Assembly: GCA_015680685.1 (NCBI GenBank)
Contig: MNCI01033603.1
Location: forward strand, 1 to 35,673
Source of the DNA: Gnetum montanum
Taxonomy: Eukaryota; Streptophyta; Gnetopsida; Gnetales; Gnetaceae
Reading direction: 5' to 3'
DNA: 35,673 nucleotides
The first letter of the stretch is position 1. Each line of letters starts with the position of its first letter. The notes below the pieces were generated by a model. That model saw only the letters and a program-made list of their open reading frames with translations, was not told the DNA's origin and ran no database searches. A program made the translations under genes and the position numbers. Positions 1 to 11,148 of the stretch are shown piece by piece.

Positions 1-761
1 TAGATTATTGATGTACAGTCTCACAAATTAGCATTATTAATTGGGGTGTTGGATTTGTTAACATAAAGTATCTCATTCAAATATTTAATCTAAAAAAATG
101 ATTTTTATTAAGGAAAAGGATACTATAACCCCTAGTGAAACACCGTAGAAATTGCGAATTGGCCTTAGGCAAAGATTCATGATTTGGGCGAAGGTTCGAG
201 ACAGAAATCTAGAAGACAGAGTAAGGAAAAGAGGCACGCAGCATCAAGTATCCAAGTTTCCTACAAATTTCAATCTTACCATGTTTTCTTTCTTTACGCT
301 ACATTACGCAACATAGCGTAGTGTCACTCAGCGTAACTCTGTTTAACGTAGCCCACTAGTAGAAAGTAACTTACTTCGGAAATTTTGACAAAGTTTAGAC
401 TTGTCGCATATTCTGCTAAGTCTTTTGTTCCAGACCGAGTTTATGCTCCATTACATAGAGTAGCGTAACGAGCTTCAAGAAAAGCAAAGTCAGAGTCAAA
501 GGAAGCACGGCAGATTGATCTCTTCTTTTTTGCAGATTGGTCGCTTTACAATCATTATGCTACGCAACGTTGACAAGTGTAATTTATTGTAAAGTTGATC
601 ATGTTTACGCTCTATTATGCTTCTCGGCATGAATGAGCGTAAAACAGCTTGAATCAACTACTTACATGATTTATTGCACTCTACCACGCAACGAAGCGTA
701 AACAAGTGTAATACAGTGTAAAATTGGCTAAAGCAGTACCAGATACGCATCTGCTATCCAC

Positions 762-793
762 ATGCACAATACGCTGATGAGCGTATTGTGCAT
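762..793. repeat. Perfect 14-bp hairpin in the U3 of element A
   Basis: The arms 762-775 (ATGCACAATACGCT) and 780-793 are exact reverse complements around a 4-base loop, GATG. A longer imperfect palindrome, with 8-bp outer arms TTACGCTC and GAGCGTAA, spans 605-642. Similar TACGCT/AGCGTA pairs occur near 300-345, 447-470 and 557-570. They lie upstream of the TATA box at 962, so they sit where regulatory sites of the element would be. No function is known. Confidence 0.85.
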
Positions 794-961
794 AATCACG
801 TAGTAGCTTTAGCAGAAGTGGTTGACATCGTACTTTGCTCCCCTTCCCAAAACATGACGCGATGTGGCCAATTTCAACATAACGTTTACCAAGTCAATGG
901 TATTTTGAAGGTTTGAGACACGTGTCATCAGGGCCATGCCTTCTCCTCATATTGTCAAACT

Positions 962-969
962 TATAAATA
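962..969 (+). promoter_or_regulatory. TATA box of element A LTR promoter
   Basis: TATAAATA stands 826 bp inside the LTR. It would place the start of the genomic RNA near 990-1,000, leaving an R-U5 of about 690 bp before the presumed LTR end. The LTR of element C has a TTAAATA box at the matching place, about 600 bp before its own presumed end, which supports the call. Confidence 0.65.
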
Positions 970-1951
970 CTCCAGTTGATGAAGAAACAAGGATGGGTAT
1001 CTTCAACTTTTGGCAGCATTATCTTTTAGCAGAGATAGAAGACATTTTGCTTAAGCATTGGCAGCAAGAGTGATCAGTCCTTTGGCAAAAAGACAGCTCT
1101 CTCCATTGGCGATCATTGGCAGTTTTGAGCAGAGACTACCCAAGGTAAAAAGAGTAGATCAGAGATCAAAAGATCATCTGGTGTGGTTTGTAATTTTTAT
1201 TGATCAGAAACAGTTGATTGATAGACGTCAGAGCTTGACCTTCCTTGCATCCCATCTTTGGCTTACGAGGTTGATCGAACTCCATTCTGTACTCCTTGTT
1301 GAATAGTTTTCTTGTTATTTTGTGTATGCTTCGCACAAGATAAGCGGAGCTTTTCCATTGGAAATTTGTATACAATATACCCAGTTTTCAGGTCAAACTA
1401 CAGATCTTGGAATTGTGCATTTTTCTTAAATCTGATCCTTCCTGTCATGTTGACGTTGTTGTTATCTACATTGTTTTCTTCTCCTTTGGTGATTCATCGA
1501 ATCAGATTATTCCATGGAATATCTACAATATTCGTCGATTTACTGATTGAGTAAGTCCCTGTCTGATTGACAAGACCGTTCAGGGCACTGCGGATTCATT
1601 TTCTCCAGCACAGCCCTCACACGGATCTATGGTTAAGACTATGTACATGGATTTTTGTTTGGTATTTTCCAGCTACCAACATTTTTCGTCGTTACAGTTT
1701 TCTGGCACTAGAAGGAGGGCCTAGGCTCCGATTCGTATTTTTTTTATGGGTAGCCCTGTAAGTGATTTGTACCCGCGTCTTTAAAAATGTAAACGTAATA
1801 CCTCTAGGGAAGTTTACGAAAAATCGTGTGGTGTAGATCGGTCACTGTAATGATTCCTTTGGAATCCTACAGGGTAAAAATCCTAATTGTGATCTTCTTT
1901 GTCTATCGCCTTTTAGATCCAGTTGGTTATTGTCGCTAATCTATCTGATCA

Positions 1952-4900
1952 ATGGATTCTACATATGCAACCATAGCCGCCATGACTGCTACCGATTCAG
2001 GTGCCACATCTGTGAATCCCATCGCTGCCACCAGGCCAGCTTTTGGTGTTATAGGACCTCAGGGACCGTCACGCCGTTCGTTAAGATTATAGGGCAAAGA
2101 CCCTGTATTCACCATCATGACGCCTGAAGAATATAATTTTATTTGCGTCAAGATCCAGGCAAAGCTTGCTCTTAGCCGAGCCGAGATCGAAGCGAAACGA
2201 AATTTTGAGCTGGTCCACAGAGGGGGTCAAGATTTTACCCCCACCACTTACAACATTATCCCCCTAACTGAGCATTATCATGAAATCCTGACCCAACTGG
2301 TTATGGCTAAGAGTTAGGCTACGCGATCCATGCTAGAACCTCAGAAAGAGGAGGAAGAGAACGATGAATTTTCGGCCCAGTCTAAAAATTCATACCACAC
2401 TCTTAGTCTCCATATGTACATAAATCCCCTGTTTCCTCTTGCAGGAGAAGCCGCCTACCTTAATCCAGCCATGGCCACTCAAACTCACATTCCTGTCATC
2501 CCGCAGGCCACTACGCAATCATCAGTCCTAGAAGTGCAAGTACCATCCCAAAACAACATGGGGCAGTCTCATCACCACATGTAATCAGTATTCTGTCGGT
2601 GGTACCTATGTCCACCACACCCTATTACATCCCCCAAGTGCAACCTCATGTCATGCCTACAACCCGCGCGGCAAGAAATCCGGTGCAAACCTTCGTGTTG
2701 CTGCCCCCTGCAAGGCAACTCACTATTCAATCAAAGTAATCCATTCAATAACCCATGGTTGGTTAGTGTATCATGCCCATCTCACATAATCAATCTGCGT
2801 TATACGGTGCACAACCTTTAGCTGCACCCACCACACATGTCCCATAATACCCTTACAATCTTCCTACGCACCCGGCGACAGCCAATCCCTTTGCTCAGCC
2901 TGGTGGGTGGTGGTTTTCACAGGCAGCTCCATCCATGGGGATAGTCCCTACTGCACCACCTATCAACCAAGCCATCACCATGTTCCCATTGCCTGGTACA
3001 GCTCTCCCTGTCCAACCCCCAGCTCCTCCTGCGCAAACTTCTTCATCACCAAGTCTAGACCAAGCCTTCTTACTTATTCAGACCCTTACTGAGGAAGTCA
3101 AACACCTTAAAGCTGCTAGCTCTGATACCATACAAATCATGGATTTCTATCAGGATGATCCCATTAGTCCAACAGTTCCTATGTTGTCGTTGCCCCTAGG
3201 GATGTCTCTACCGCATTTTACCAAATATAATGGGGAAGGTGATCCCAACGCCCACCTGGTCACCTTCAGGTTTGAATCCTTGCTATTACAACAGTGGCCA
3301 CATACTATTATACATGTCTTTGCAATGTCTCTAGTAGGTAAGGCTTTGGACTGGTATCGAGCCCTCCCTCATTCTTCCATCTCAACCTTGGAAGAACTTT
3401 TGACACAATTTGTGACTCATTTTAAGTATAATTTAAAACTGCAAGTCACATTAGATCAACTCATGGGGGTGAAACAAGACCCACTCGAGCTGGTCCAAAA
3501 GTTTATACAACAATGCAGCGCCACTCTGAATGAAATCCGTGAGCCTATCGCGGAGGCCCACTTGCTGGCTATCTTCAAGGGATCAGTTAACGACTTCATC
3601 AAGTCTAAGCTATATTACCTTGCCCCTAGCTCCTTGAGTTAGGCTTTTGCTCAAACTAAGAGCATCCAAGATGCTGCAGAGGCTAGCAAAGACCTGGCAT
3701 ATGTGGCCTATAAAAATGCTAACAATAAGGGTAAGGACAAAGGTAAAGCAACAACAATGACGGTAGCTGCGCTGGCTGAAGGCGCTAAGAACAAGAAAAA
3801 GAAGGCACCCGTGGTGTCCCTCGAGACCATAGCTAGAGCAAGTAGCACCGATCAAGACACACCTACCCCTGAAAAGCCCCCCTAGCCAAAGCCAAAATTT
3901 GAGCGTAAAGATCACTCAAAGTATACAGCCCTGCCTATAAAACATTCAAAACTATTGAAACAATTGTTAGGGGTAGGATAAATTTAGAATAAAAAGGTAT
4001 CCAAAGAAGCTCTTCAGCGTCATAGGTGTCATTGTGAATTGCTGAAGAATCCTTCTTTAGCCCTGCCCAATGAACCACCAGTGCCAAGGTCTTTTAGGCT
4101 GAACCATTTCTGTGACTACCACTAGTTGTGTGGTCACGACACAGATTACTGCTAGGCATTGAAAGACAACATTCAACGCATGATCAATGATGGTTCTCTG
4201 AAACTAGATGGCAGTAGTCCAACCCATCCCGAAAACCAGGCGTTGCATGTGTACAAGGACCCGTTAAACACAAATAACGCACCGTACACAATCAACGTGG
4301 TAAGTACGAACAGTGAAGGAAAGGTACCGCCTAAACAGCCCTTCATTTTATGCGTACCTACTACTTCACCCCAGGGGGCAAGCTCTTCATTGGCAGCTAG
4401 CGGTGTCCCGAGGCCACCCTTTGTTATCTGGGCGTCCTCGCCAGCTTTAACTCAGCCTCGCGCTAACAATAAAGCTGCAGACATGTCCGTGCCTACCCCT
4501 AAGGCACCTTTCATCCTTAGGATACCAAAACCACCGGCTGCTCCTTTTACATAGGGGCAAGCTTCTAGCCATTACCATCAATCACCACCAAATAAAAAAA
4601 GGGAAGGAGACGCATTAGTCAATGCCACCAAAAACCCTACTACGCTAGGCTTCCCTAAGCCTAGGCCCTTGGCCTCTATCCCTGTGCCTATGCCTTGTGG
4701 GCAAGACAAGGGTACAGAAATGCAGTCACCTCCCCTTGGCAGGAAGAAACACAACTCTCCGACTGACACTATTTCGCCTCGGGAGATTCGTCTCTTAGGG
4801 CGAATGGAAGAAGACAGAGGGGATAAACAACTTAGCCCAGAGCAAGACCTCCTCAACGCATTTACTCAGGTCAAGCAGGCTCTGAAATAGAAGAACACAA

Positions 4901-5736
4901 CGTTGAGCCTTTATGATCTGCTTATGACATCCCAAAAACACCATGAGGCTATGGTTCGCATGCTGACATCCATACTAGTGGATGAAAGCTTACTAGCAGA
5001 AGAGGAAGCAATACATACTCTCATGCTTCCCCCTGCCGTTGAGTAACCTAAACCAACCCCTCTAATCTTCCATGATAAATTCATCAAAGAGGATCTAGAG
5101 AAAGGTCAAGTAACGATAGAACCCATGTTTATCACCATTCGGGTTGGTCAGTATCGGATCCGGAGGATGCACGTTGACAATGGCGCGGCTGCGAATGTCA
5201 TCCCTTATCCTATAGTGGATAAGTTGGGCCTAGTCGACTAGATCAGTCCTACAACGACATCGTGCCTAAAGTCATTCAACGGGATGCGGGTGCAAGTCAA
5301 GGGGATGGTGCATATCAAATTTGTGGCAAGGGATCAATTCCCAATAGATGCCACATTTCTCGTTGTTGAGGAGATGCCTGGCTTCAACCTGATCCTGGGG
5401 AGGTCCTGGCTAGCCCAAATGAGGGTAGTTTCATCACTAATACATCAAGAGATTCACCTCCCTTACACAGGGGGAGAAGTTGTAATACATGGTGATCAAA
5501 TAACCCCTAGGACTATCAACAACATTGAGGAGGAACGGGGTTCGGAGATCGAGATGCCCGAGAACCAAACTCATGTCCAAACTCCCGAACAAACTAAAAC
5601 GAATGATGACAGCCTAGCTTGGGCTAACCTACCATTTCAGGAAGATGGTATAGAGGAGTCAGATCAGAAATCTCCCCGCCCTTACGCATCACTAAACGTA
5701 AAGGCCATCAAGAAACAATTGCAAATTAGCGAATGA
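1952..5736 (+). pseudogene. gag-pro: Element A gag-protease, broken
   Basis: This was the capsid/nucleocapsid and aspartic protease polyprotein. The ATG at 1,952 opens a frame with stops at 2,090 (TAG), 2,315 (TAG) and 2,582 (TAA). Coding then moves to the +1 frame, which reads to 5,736 with further stops, for example at 3,640, 3,883 and 4,552. The N-terminal part is rich in Pro, Gln and His. The gag core lies at about 3,100-3,640, with YNGEGDPNAHL and a WYRALP block, then a Lys-rich linker. A zinc-knuckle-like motif of the form C-x2-H-x4-H-x4-C is at about 4,110-4,152. The protease is at about 5,125-5,490, with the active site read as VDNGAA and the flap-end motif LILGRSWL. Several stops fit CAG-to-TAG change. 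Element B is a homologue over the same span. Confidence 0.85.
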
Positions 5737-5976
5737 TCTGAGTGGAATTTACGCGCATCATCATACTTCCACTAGTTTTCCACTTACACTTATCAGATTC
5801 GATTGATAGTTTACTTTAATATACATACATATACTTATGCTTTCTGTCCATTACGCTATTTACATTTACATTCCTCATTTTATGCCATTTACGCTCCTTG
5901 ACTGTTATTAGTCATATTAGCACAGTTACGCAGATATCTACATTTTTATCAATTACACTTCTAGACTTACACAAAC

Positions 5977-6142
5977 GGCCCGCAATGGCCTAAAACTAGT
6001 GAAGGCCCGCAACGGCCTAAAACTAGTGATGGCCCACAATGACCTTAAACTAGCAAAGGCCCGCAACGGCCAAAAACTAGTTAATCCGCTTGTATCTTAC
6101 GCAAATGCTACGTGACGGCCCACGATGGCCTTAAACTAAACA
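5977..6142 (+). repeat. 27-bp tandem repeat array after protease (element A)
   Basis: Units start at 5,977, 6,004, 6,031 and 6,058, an exact 27-bp step, with a further diverged unit near 6,118. Each unit reads GGCCCRCAAYGGCC followed by TAAAACTAG. The same unit and step occur at 21,991-22,337 downstream of the element B protease. The CTAAAACTAG-like core is also shared with the arrays on both sides of pol. Tandem subrepeats in non-coding internal DNA are known for Tat-lineage elements. Confidence 0.9.
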
Positions 6143-6326
6143 ATCCCATTCCATAGTCATAATAAAGAAACTTATTCAAATCTGTTTACACTTCGCATAA
6201 ACAAAGACATAAAATTAAAAATGATAAATAAAATTTAAAATCATATACAAAATCTCATGATTAATCTCGCGAACATTCATATGGCCATTGTTCAATTTCA
6301 CAAATAAAATCATGCGTAAATCACAA

Positions 6327-9300
6327 TTACGCATTTCCCCTGGTACCACTGTCACTTGTATCCCTTAGGTTTGCCTCTAAGCCTAAGAAATCATCCTCAA
6401 GTGGGTCATCCATTCTAGAAGGTATTCCTTTATAAGGAATATCATCTTCACGAGGTCCTTGCTCTAATGCTGGCTTCTCAAGAGGATGGTTTGCATCATT
6501 ACGCTCTTCTTCCTATACTTGCTCACCACCCTATTCACCTTCTTCATCCACTCCTTGTACCCATATATAGTAAATACATAAGGAAAAGCCGTAATAGGAT
6601 AAATCAGAAAATTTAAAGTCAATAACACCCAAACTTACTCGCGATGGTCCTGCTTCCGCAGCAAAGGGGAGCTGATCTAAACTGACCCATAAGTGCTGCA
6701 TAATTTCATCTTTAGTTAATTTAGACCATACACCATTCCCTAGATCATTTCTAGCCTTTACCTTCCCTTTCTCCACACTAGTCCATCAGGGAGGTTCAGG
6801 GAAGAAGGTAGATACTATAGTCTCGCTCCCAGGAAGAGCAATCTCTCTTTTCGGGGACACGCTTATTATCACCTGTTCCTGGAACTTCTTGAAGGCTATA
6901 GATGTGCCAATGACATCGAAGAATACCCGCAAGGATTGAGCTTCGATGGCAGAATCTCGGTAGTGTTGATGATAAGCGATACTCTCCCGCTTATACAGAT
7001 GCTTGTGATCTTTTTCCTTCTACCCTCACTCTTGCATACTTGCGCAAAAATCCTTCCAGTCTTGGCTTTTCTGGGCCAATAGCTCTATTTGCATCCTCTA
7101 CTCCACCAATTCTCGACTGGTTTGCAAGCTGTTCCTAATTGCGGTCCAATAGCGAGCGTAGTCAATAACAGCTGTACGCTAGTCTCCATCACCCGTTTTC
7201 TACGCCTGTAGGAATTCACACCACGATCTTAGGTCTCCGACCTCTTTGGTCAGAGACACCCTTTCCTTCTCTGACCTCTGTAGTCTCTTCTAGAGGTCTT
7301 CATTGACACTCCAACTCTCCCACAAGGAGCACGTCGAGCATAATGCACATTTACACATTTCTTCATAAATGTTGCATGGCACGACCGCCCCATCCAATGA
7401 AGGCTCCACTGTGTCCAATTCAATGGGCTCTGTTGGGTCCCATCGAAGGCGAGTTCCTGATAACAAACATTGTCATGCGTAAATAAAATATTACAACTAT
7501 ATAATAAAATAAGCGTACAATAGCAGTAACATACCAGCCCTAGGATTGACGTGCTCGAGGCGCTTGATCATATCGCTGACAACGCCTTCCATGAAGGTAA
7601 ACTTGTAAGGAAATTCTCCCCACGCTCTGCCTACAACGACGGACATGGATCCATCTTGTTCATCTGTAGCGTAGTTAAGTTAAAATTTCTAGTTATTAAT
7701 AGAATTCTTTAAAAAATTCTAATACGCTAATTACCTCTGCCTGATGTAGTGGGGGGTGTGTTAACGTTTTCCACCTCCTCTCTCTCTTCATGCACAAGGG
7801 TCTGTGCATCACTTATTCTAATAGCCGGGGCCTCCTCTTCCAAAACTAGGGCCCCTCCTCCACGCGGTAATACCACTTCCCCTTTTTCAGGGGTTAACTG
7901 CTCCGTAGGTCTCACTATTCATGTCACATAACACATCTAAGCAATTCAGAATACCCTGAATAAAGTTGCATAATATTATAATTTCCGTGACTTTCACTAC
8001 GCCTTTACACTTACCAGGTGGAGGTTTGCTCCGCTAAACTTTGACTTGCATAGTCCTATCTATGCCACACGTTGGTTCCACAGGCATCTCGATTAAGCAA
8101 GGCTATTTTCGCTGAACCGAGGCATCCACTATCTCTGCCGCTAGGTGCTTTCCCCGTGACGCGTCATCGTTGTAAGTGGGAATCACCCCACCTACACTGT
8201 CAGCACCCTGCACTCGAGGCACTGCCAAATCCCTTGTTGTTATAGATTGAGACTCCCCAATTTCCTCCGGAGGATCCTGTCCTCGGGTAGCGCTGAAAAT
8301 GTGGGAAATCCAAGGTTTGGATAGCTAGTCTCGGTCTTGCTGCACCCAGACCCCATTCCTTTGGACAACCAAAAATTCTGCAAAACACCAGAGGCAAGCT
8401 ATGAAGAAGGCGAAGTGCACACTGAAACGAGACTCAAGCTTCTGGCGAAGTCTGATCATCTCAGTGCGTAACCCCTTAGCAAAATAGCTTGCCTAGTCGG
8501 ACTGGGTTCCTTCCTCCATAACCTCCCGCATGATACGGTCCTGTTCTATGGTAAAGAACCTCCCATACGAGAGTGTTTTGGGGAAAGCCTGGGCCCGGAA
8601 GAGGGAATAAATAGTCTTGGTGATCTCCAGTTTAATCTTTTCACAAGGGATCCCCTTGGTCTCCTTCTTGGTTCCCAGCCACTCCTCCAGCTCCTCCTGA
8701 CATTTGAGGCTCCTCCTCACTTTTTCCTCTATGGGAAGACTGTTAGAGGGGATGCCAAAGATGTCAGCAAATAGCTGAGCATCGATATCAAAATTTACAC
8801 ACACGTGATGCACACACGTGCAAAAATATTCAGCCCTCTCGCTGAAGGAGTTAACCAGCGTTAACATTTTGCTGGCAGGGACATCAGGGGTTACGACCAG
8901 AAATAAATGCATTAGCCTCACTTCCTGTAGCTTGGTGACCAACGCAACTGGGGCCACCACGTGGCCGAGCCAGCATTGTGCCTCCTTAATGTCGCCATAG
9001 TGGAAAAGGAGGGTATTCGCCTCACAGCCGAAAATTGTAAGGGTGATCTCCTAGGATTCCTTGATTGAACAACGCAAGACACATGTCTAAGTAGCGAAAA
9101 CACTATTACACTACATTTCAAAAAAATAGACCAAAAAACAATATAATATCTTGTAAATAACAGTAGCAACAAAACCTTACCAGGGCCAAATGGCAAAGGA
9201 AATGAAGGAAGTTTCCTCTACACATCCGCGACGGTAAGGGGTGGGTCCAAAGTCCATTCTTCATGTAACCACCCGAGGTTCTGAAAATTCTAGAAAGAAT

Positions 9301-10403
9301 CAGCATAACGGGTGGGATACTGATGGATGTCAAAGACATCTGCCCCATTACACCGGCGCGTACGTTGCTGGTGGAGGTAATTCCTTTATCGCTGTTTCGG
9401 TCCAGGTCAATGTATCACCATTATCCACTAATCCTTTTTCGTTAATAAAAAACTTGTATCATATGACACATTATTATCTTACGCTTCATAAATCTAGGCA
9501 TTAGAAACATATTGACAATACCACTAGTAAAACAACGTACCCGCTTGAGTAATACACTATGCCTGGTGGGTTCTGAAAGTAAGTCGAGACATGACGGGCC
9601 ATGAACAAAGTGTTGTACACATGGTAACAGCTAAACCTGGCCATTTCCCAGATCCAACTTAAGCACCTCAACCCTCTGGTGCTAAGTTCGCGGTCTTGGG
9701 GATAACCAGTATCGAAGGCCCCGTCTGTCAAGAAAGTCAGGATTCCCTGCATAGAACCCACGAATAGGTGCTCCAAAATAGTGCCAGCCACATCCCCTGA
9801 TAGATGTGACCACACAATAACACTGTAGTTACACAGCAAAAATTGCAGAAGCTCCAGCGCACCCTTTTAGAACCATATAGCCCTTCCCTGCAACCGAGTT
9901 TGAGGGGGAGGAACGTTGGGCACGATCAGGTTTATACAACATAAAACCCCGACTATGTCCAGGATGATTAAGACAGGTTTCAACATAATACTGTACAAAC
10001 AAACATAAACACATTATCGTCTAGATTTCGATTCCATGCTTAAACTATAGAAAATTTACAAATTATGCTCTAGCTATACAGCCGAAATCACCTAAACCCT
10101 TGTAACAGTACAAGGTTTATCCCTGACAGTGGCGATAGATGCAATACTATTGTATAAACCCTCATTTTAACGCAAGGTCCATAGCCTAAAACTCTAATTT
10201 ACACAGAATGATGCAAAAAGAATAAACATTGCAAATAAGAAGCATAACATAGAAAGCAACACAAACAAGCCAGGGATGGCCTACCGATTCAGGGGAGTGA
10301 CATCCCTCACTTCAACCAAAGCTTGCAAAGCACGCTACAGGCTCCCTTGTACCTCATCTATCTTTGCCAATTTCATGTTCTTCCCTCTTACTTTCGGAGT
10401 CAT
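6327..10403 (-). pseudogene. Antisense multi-exon gene inside element A, function unknown
   Basis: A gene on the minus strand, about 1,050 codons if spliced as follows: exon 1 10,403-10,285; exon 2 9,990-9,541; exon 3 about 9,391-9,181; exon 4 9,050-8,015; exon 5 7,914-7,735; exon 6 7,663-7,535; exon 7 7,456-6,639; exon 8 about 6,553-6,327. All proposed introns begin GT and end AG, several with strong donors (GTAAGT at 8,014 and 6,638) and pyrimidine-rich acceptors. Introns 1, 2, 4, 5 and 6 join in phase. Exon 6 has no stop and exon 5 has none. Exons 1, 2, 4 and 7 have a few, mostly TAG/TGA. The product starts basic, has a globular middle (for example LFADIFGIPSNSLPIEEK), a charged stretch in exon 7 that may form a coiled coil, and an acidic tail. 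The frame of exon 3 and the exon 7/8 join are uncertain. I recognise no family. Antisense ORFs are known in some Tat and Athila elements. Confidence 0.72.
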
Positions 10404-10535
10404 TGTTGCAGTATTCACACCTTCACGCCTTCGCAAATAACACGTTGCAATCTTTTGCTCTTTCTTCTTCTCTCTGTGACAGCTGAGAATTCAAGTTTGC
10501 GATAGCCAACAGCCCGTTTTCAAAAAGAACTGCCT

Positions 10536-10544
10536 ACTTATATG
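10536..10544 (-). promoter_or_regulatory. TATA-like box of the antisense gene (element A)
   Basis: On the minus strand the sequence CATATAAGTAGG lies about 140 bp before the proposed ATG at 10,403, followed by an A/G-rich leader (AGAGAGAAGAAGAAAGAGC). In element C a TATAGATAGG box lies about 150 bp before the matching ATG. The parallel spacing supports a separate promoter for the antisense gene. Nothing else is seen in 10,404-10,789 beyond this leader, promoter and the end of the sense-strand intron. Confidence 0.5.
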
Positions 10545-10789
10545 CGAAATTAACCAAGTTGATGCCCAATTAAAATGGGACTTTCCTAAATGCTGGTATC
10601 AGCATAAGATGGAACCCAAAAATCAAGGCATTAATGCGGCAGATATCGCATGCGCCACTATTCGAAATGACATTAAACTACCACACCTTATCACCTCATA
10701 ATCGGGTAGCATTAATTATAGGCTATTCACAATATTCAAAATTCAGTTAGCTTTTCACGCTCGACAACACTGTATCATGCTTTCTCCTA

Positions 10790-10817
10790 GTCATTTACGC
10801 ATTTGGTGATTTTGTAG
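10790..10817 (+). other. Probable 3' splice site before pol (element A)
   Basis: The T-rich stretch ending TGATTTTGTAG lies just before the point where pol-like coding starts. In element C the same place reads TTGCTTATTGTGGTAG on the minus strand, followed after a similar distance by the shared peptide PLTLTGP. Ogre-type Tat elements are known to join protease and RT by splicing out an intron. The matching donor near the end of the protease could not be picked out. Confidence 0.5.
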
Positions 10818-11148
10818 GACGGTTGGCAAATGGATGCAACTTTTTCAGCACCCTTGACTTTAACAGGTCCATACAGGAGAGTAGTTAGGCAATTCAATTT
10901 TACACTAGTAGAAACTAACCCTTTCCTTGATGACGTAACCATAGCCACATCAGAAACGTCTCCAGAATGGCCAGAATAATCGACGTGCACGCTAGACCTG
11001 GAGGCTGGAGACATAACCAAAGACCCCCTCAGTGAGGTTTTTGTCGTTACGCATAAAGGTGAGTCCAAAACTCTTAAGGTTAGTTCTCTACTAGACCAGA
11101 AAATGCATGACTCTATAAAATAGGTCCTCCAGGACAACGTCATGGTAT

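Larger units (their letters stand above)
136..1681 (+). repeat. 5' LTR of element A
   Basis: The left end is firm: TG at 136 begins a block that recurs after the polypurine tract at 15,932. The right end is an estimate. Near 1,675-1,695 the sequence CTACCAACATTTTTCGTCG resembles the end of the element C LTR (CCACCAATGTTTTCAGTC on its minus strand), and CA at 1,680-1,681 would be the usual LTR end. The T-rich stretch just after it is where a tRNA primer site should lie, but I see no clean match to a tRNA 3' end. U3 would run from 136 to about 990, with several short inverted repeats built on TACGCT/AGCGTA, and R-U5 from about 990 to 1,681. Short open frames inside it are not believable genes. 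Confidence 0.7.

Noticed and set aside
1682-1715. Primer binding site after the 5' LTR
   Set aside because: The place is right, and the sequence weakly recalls the T-rich start seen in other gypsy elements, but no tRNA 3' end matches well enough to call it.
5977-6142. Regularly spaced 27-bp repeats as a possible CRISPR array
   Set aside because: Units are head to tail with no unique spacers, in plant retrotransposon DNA.
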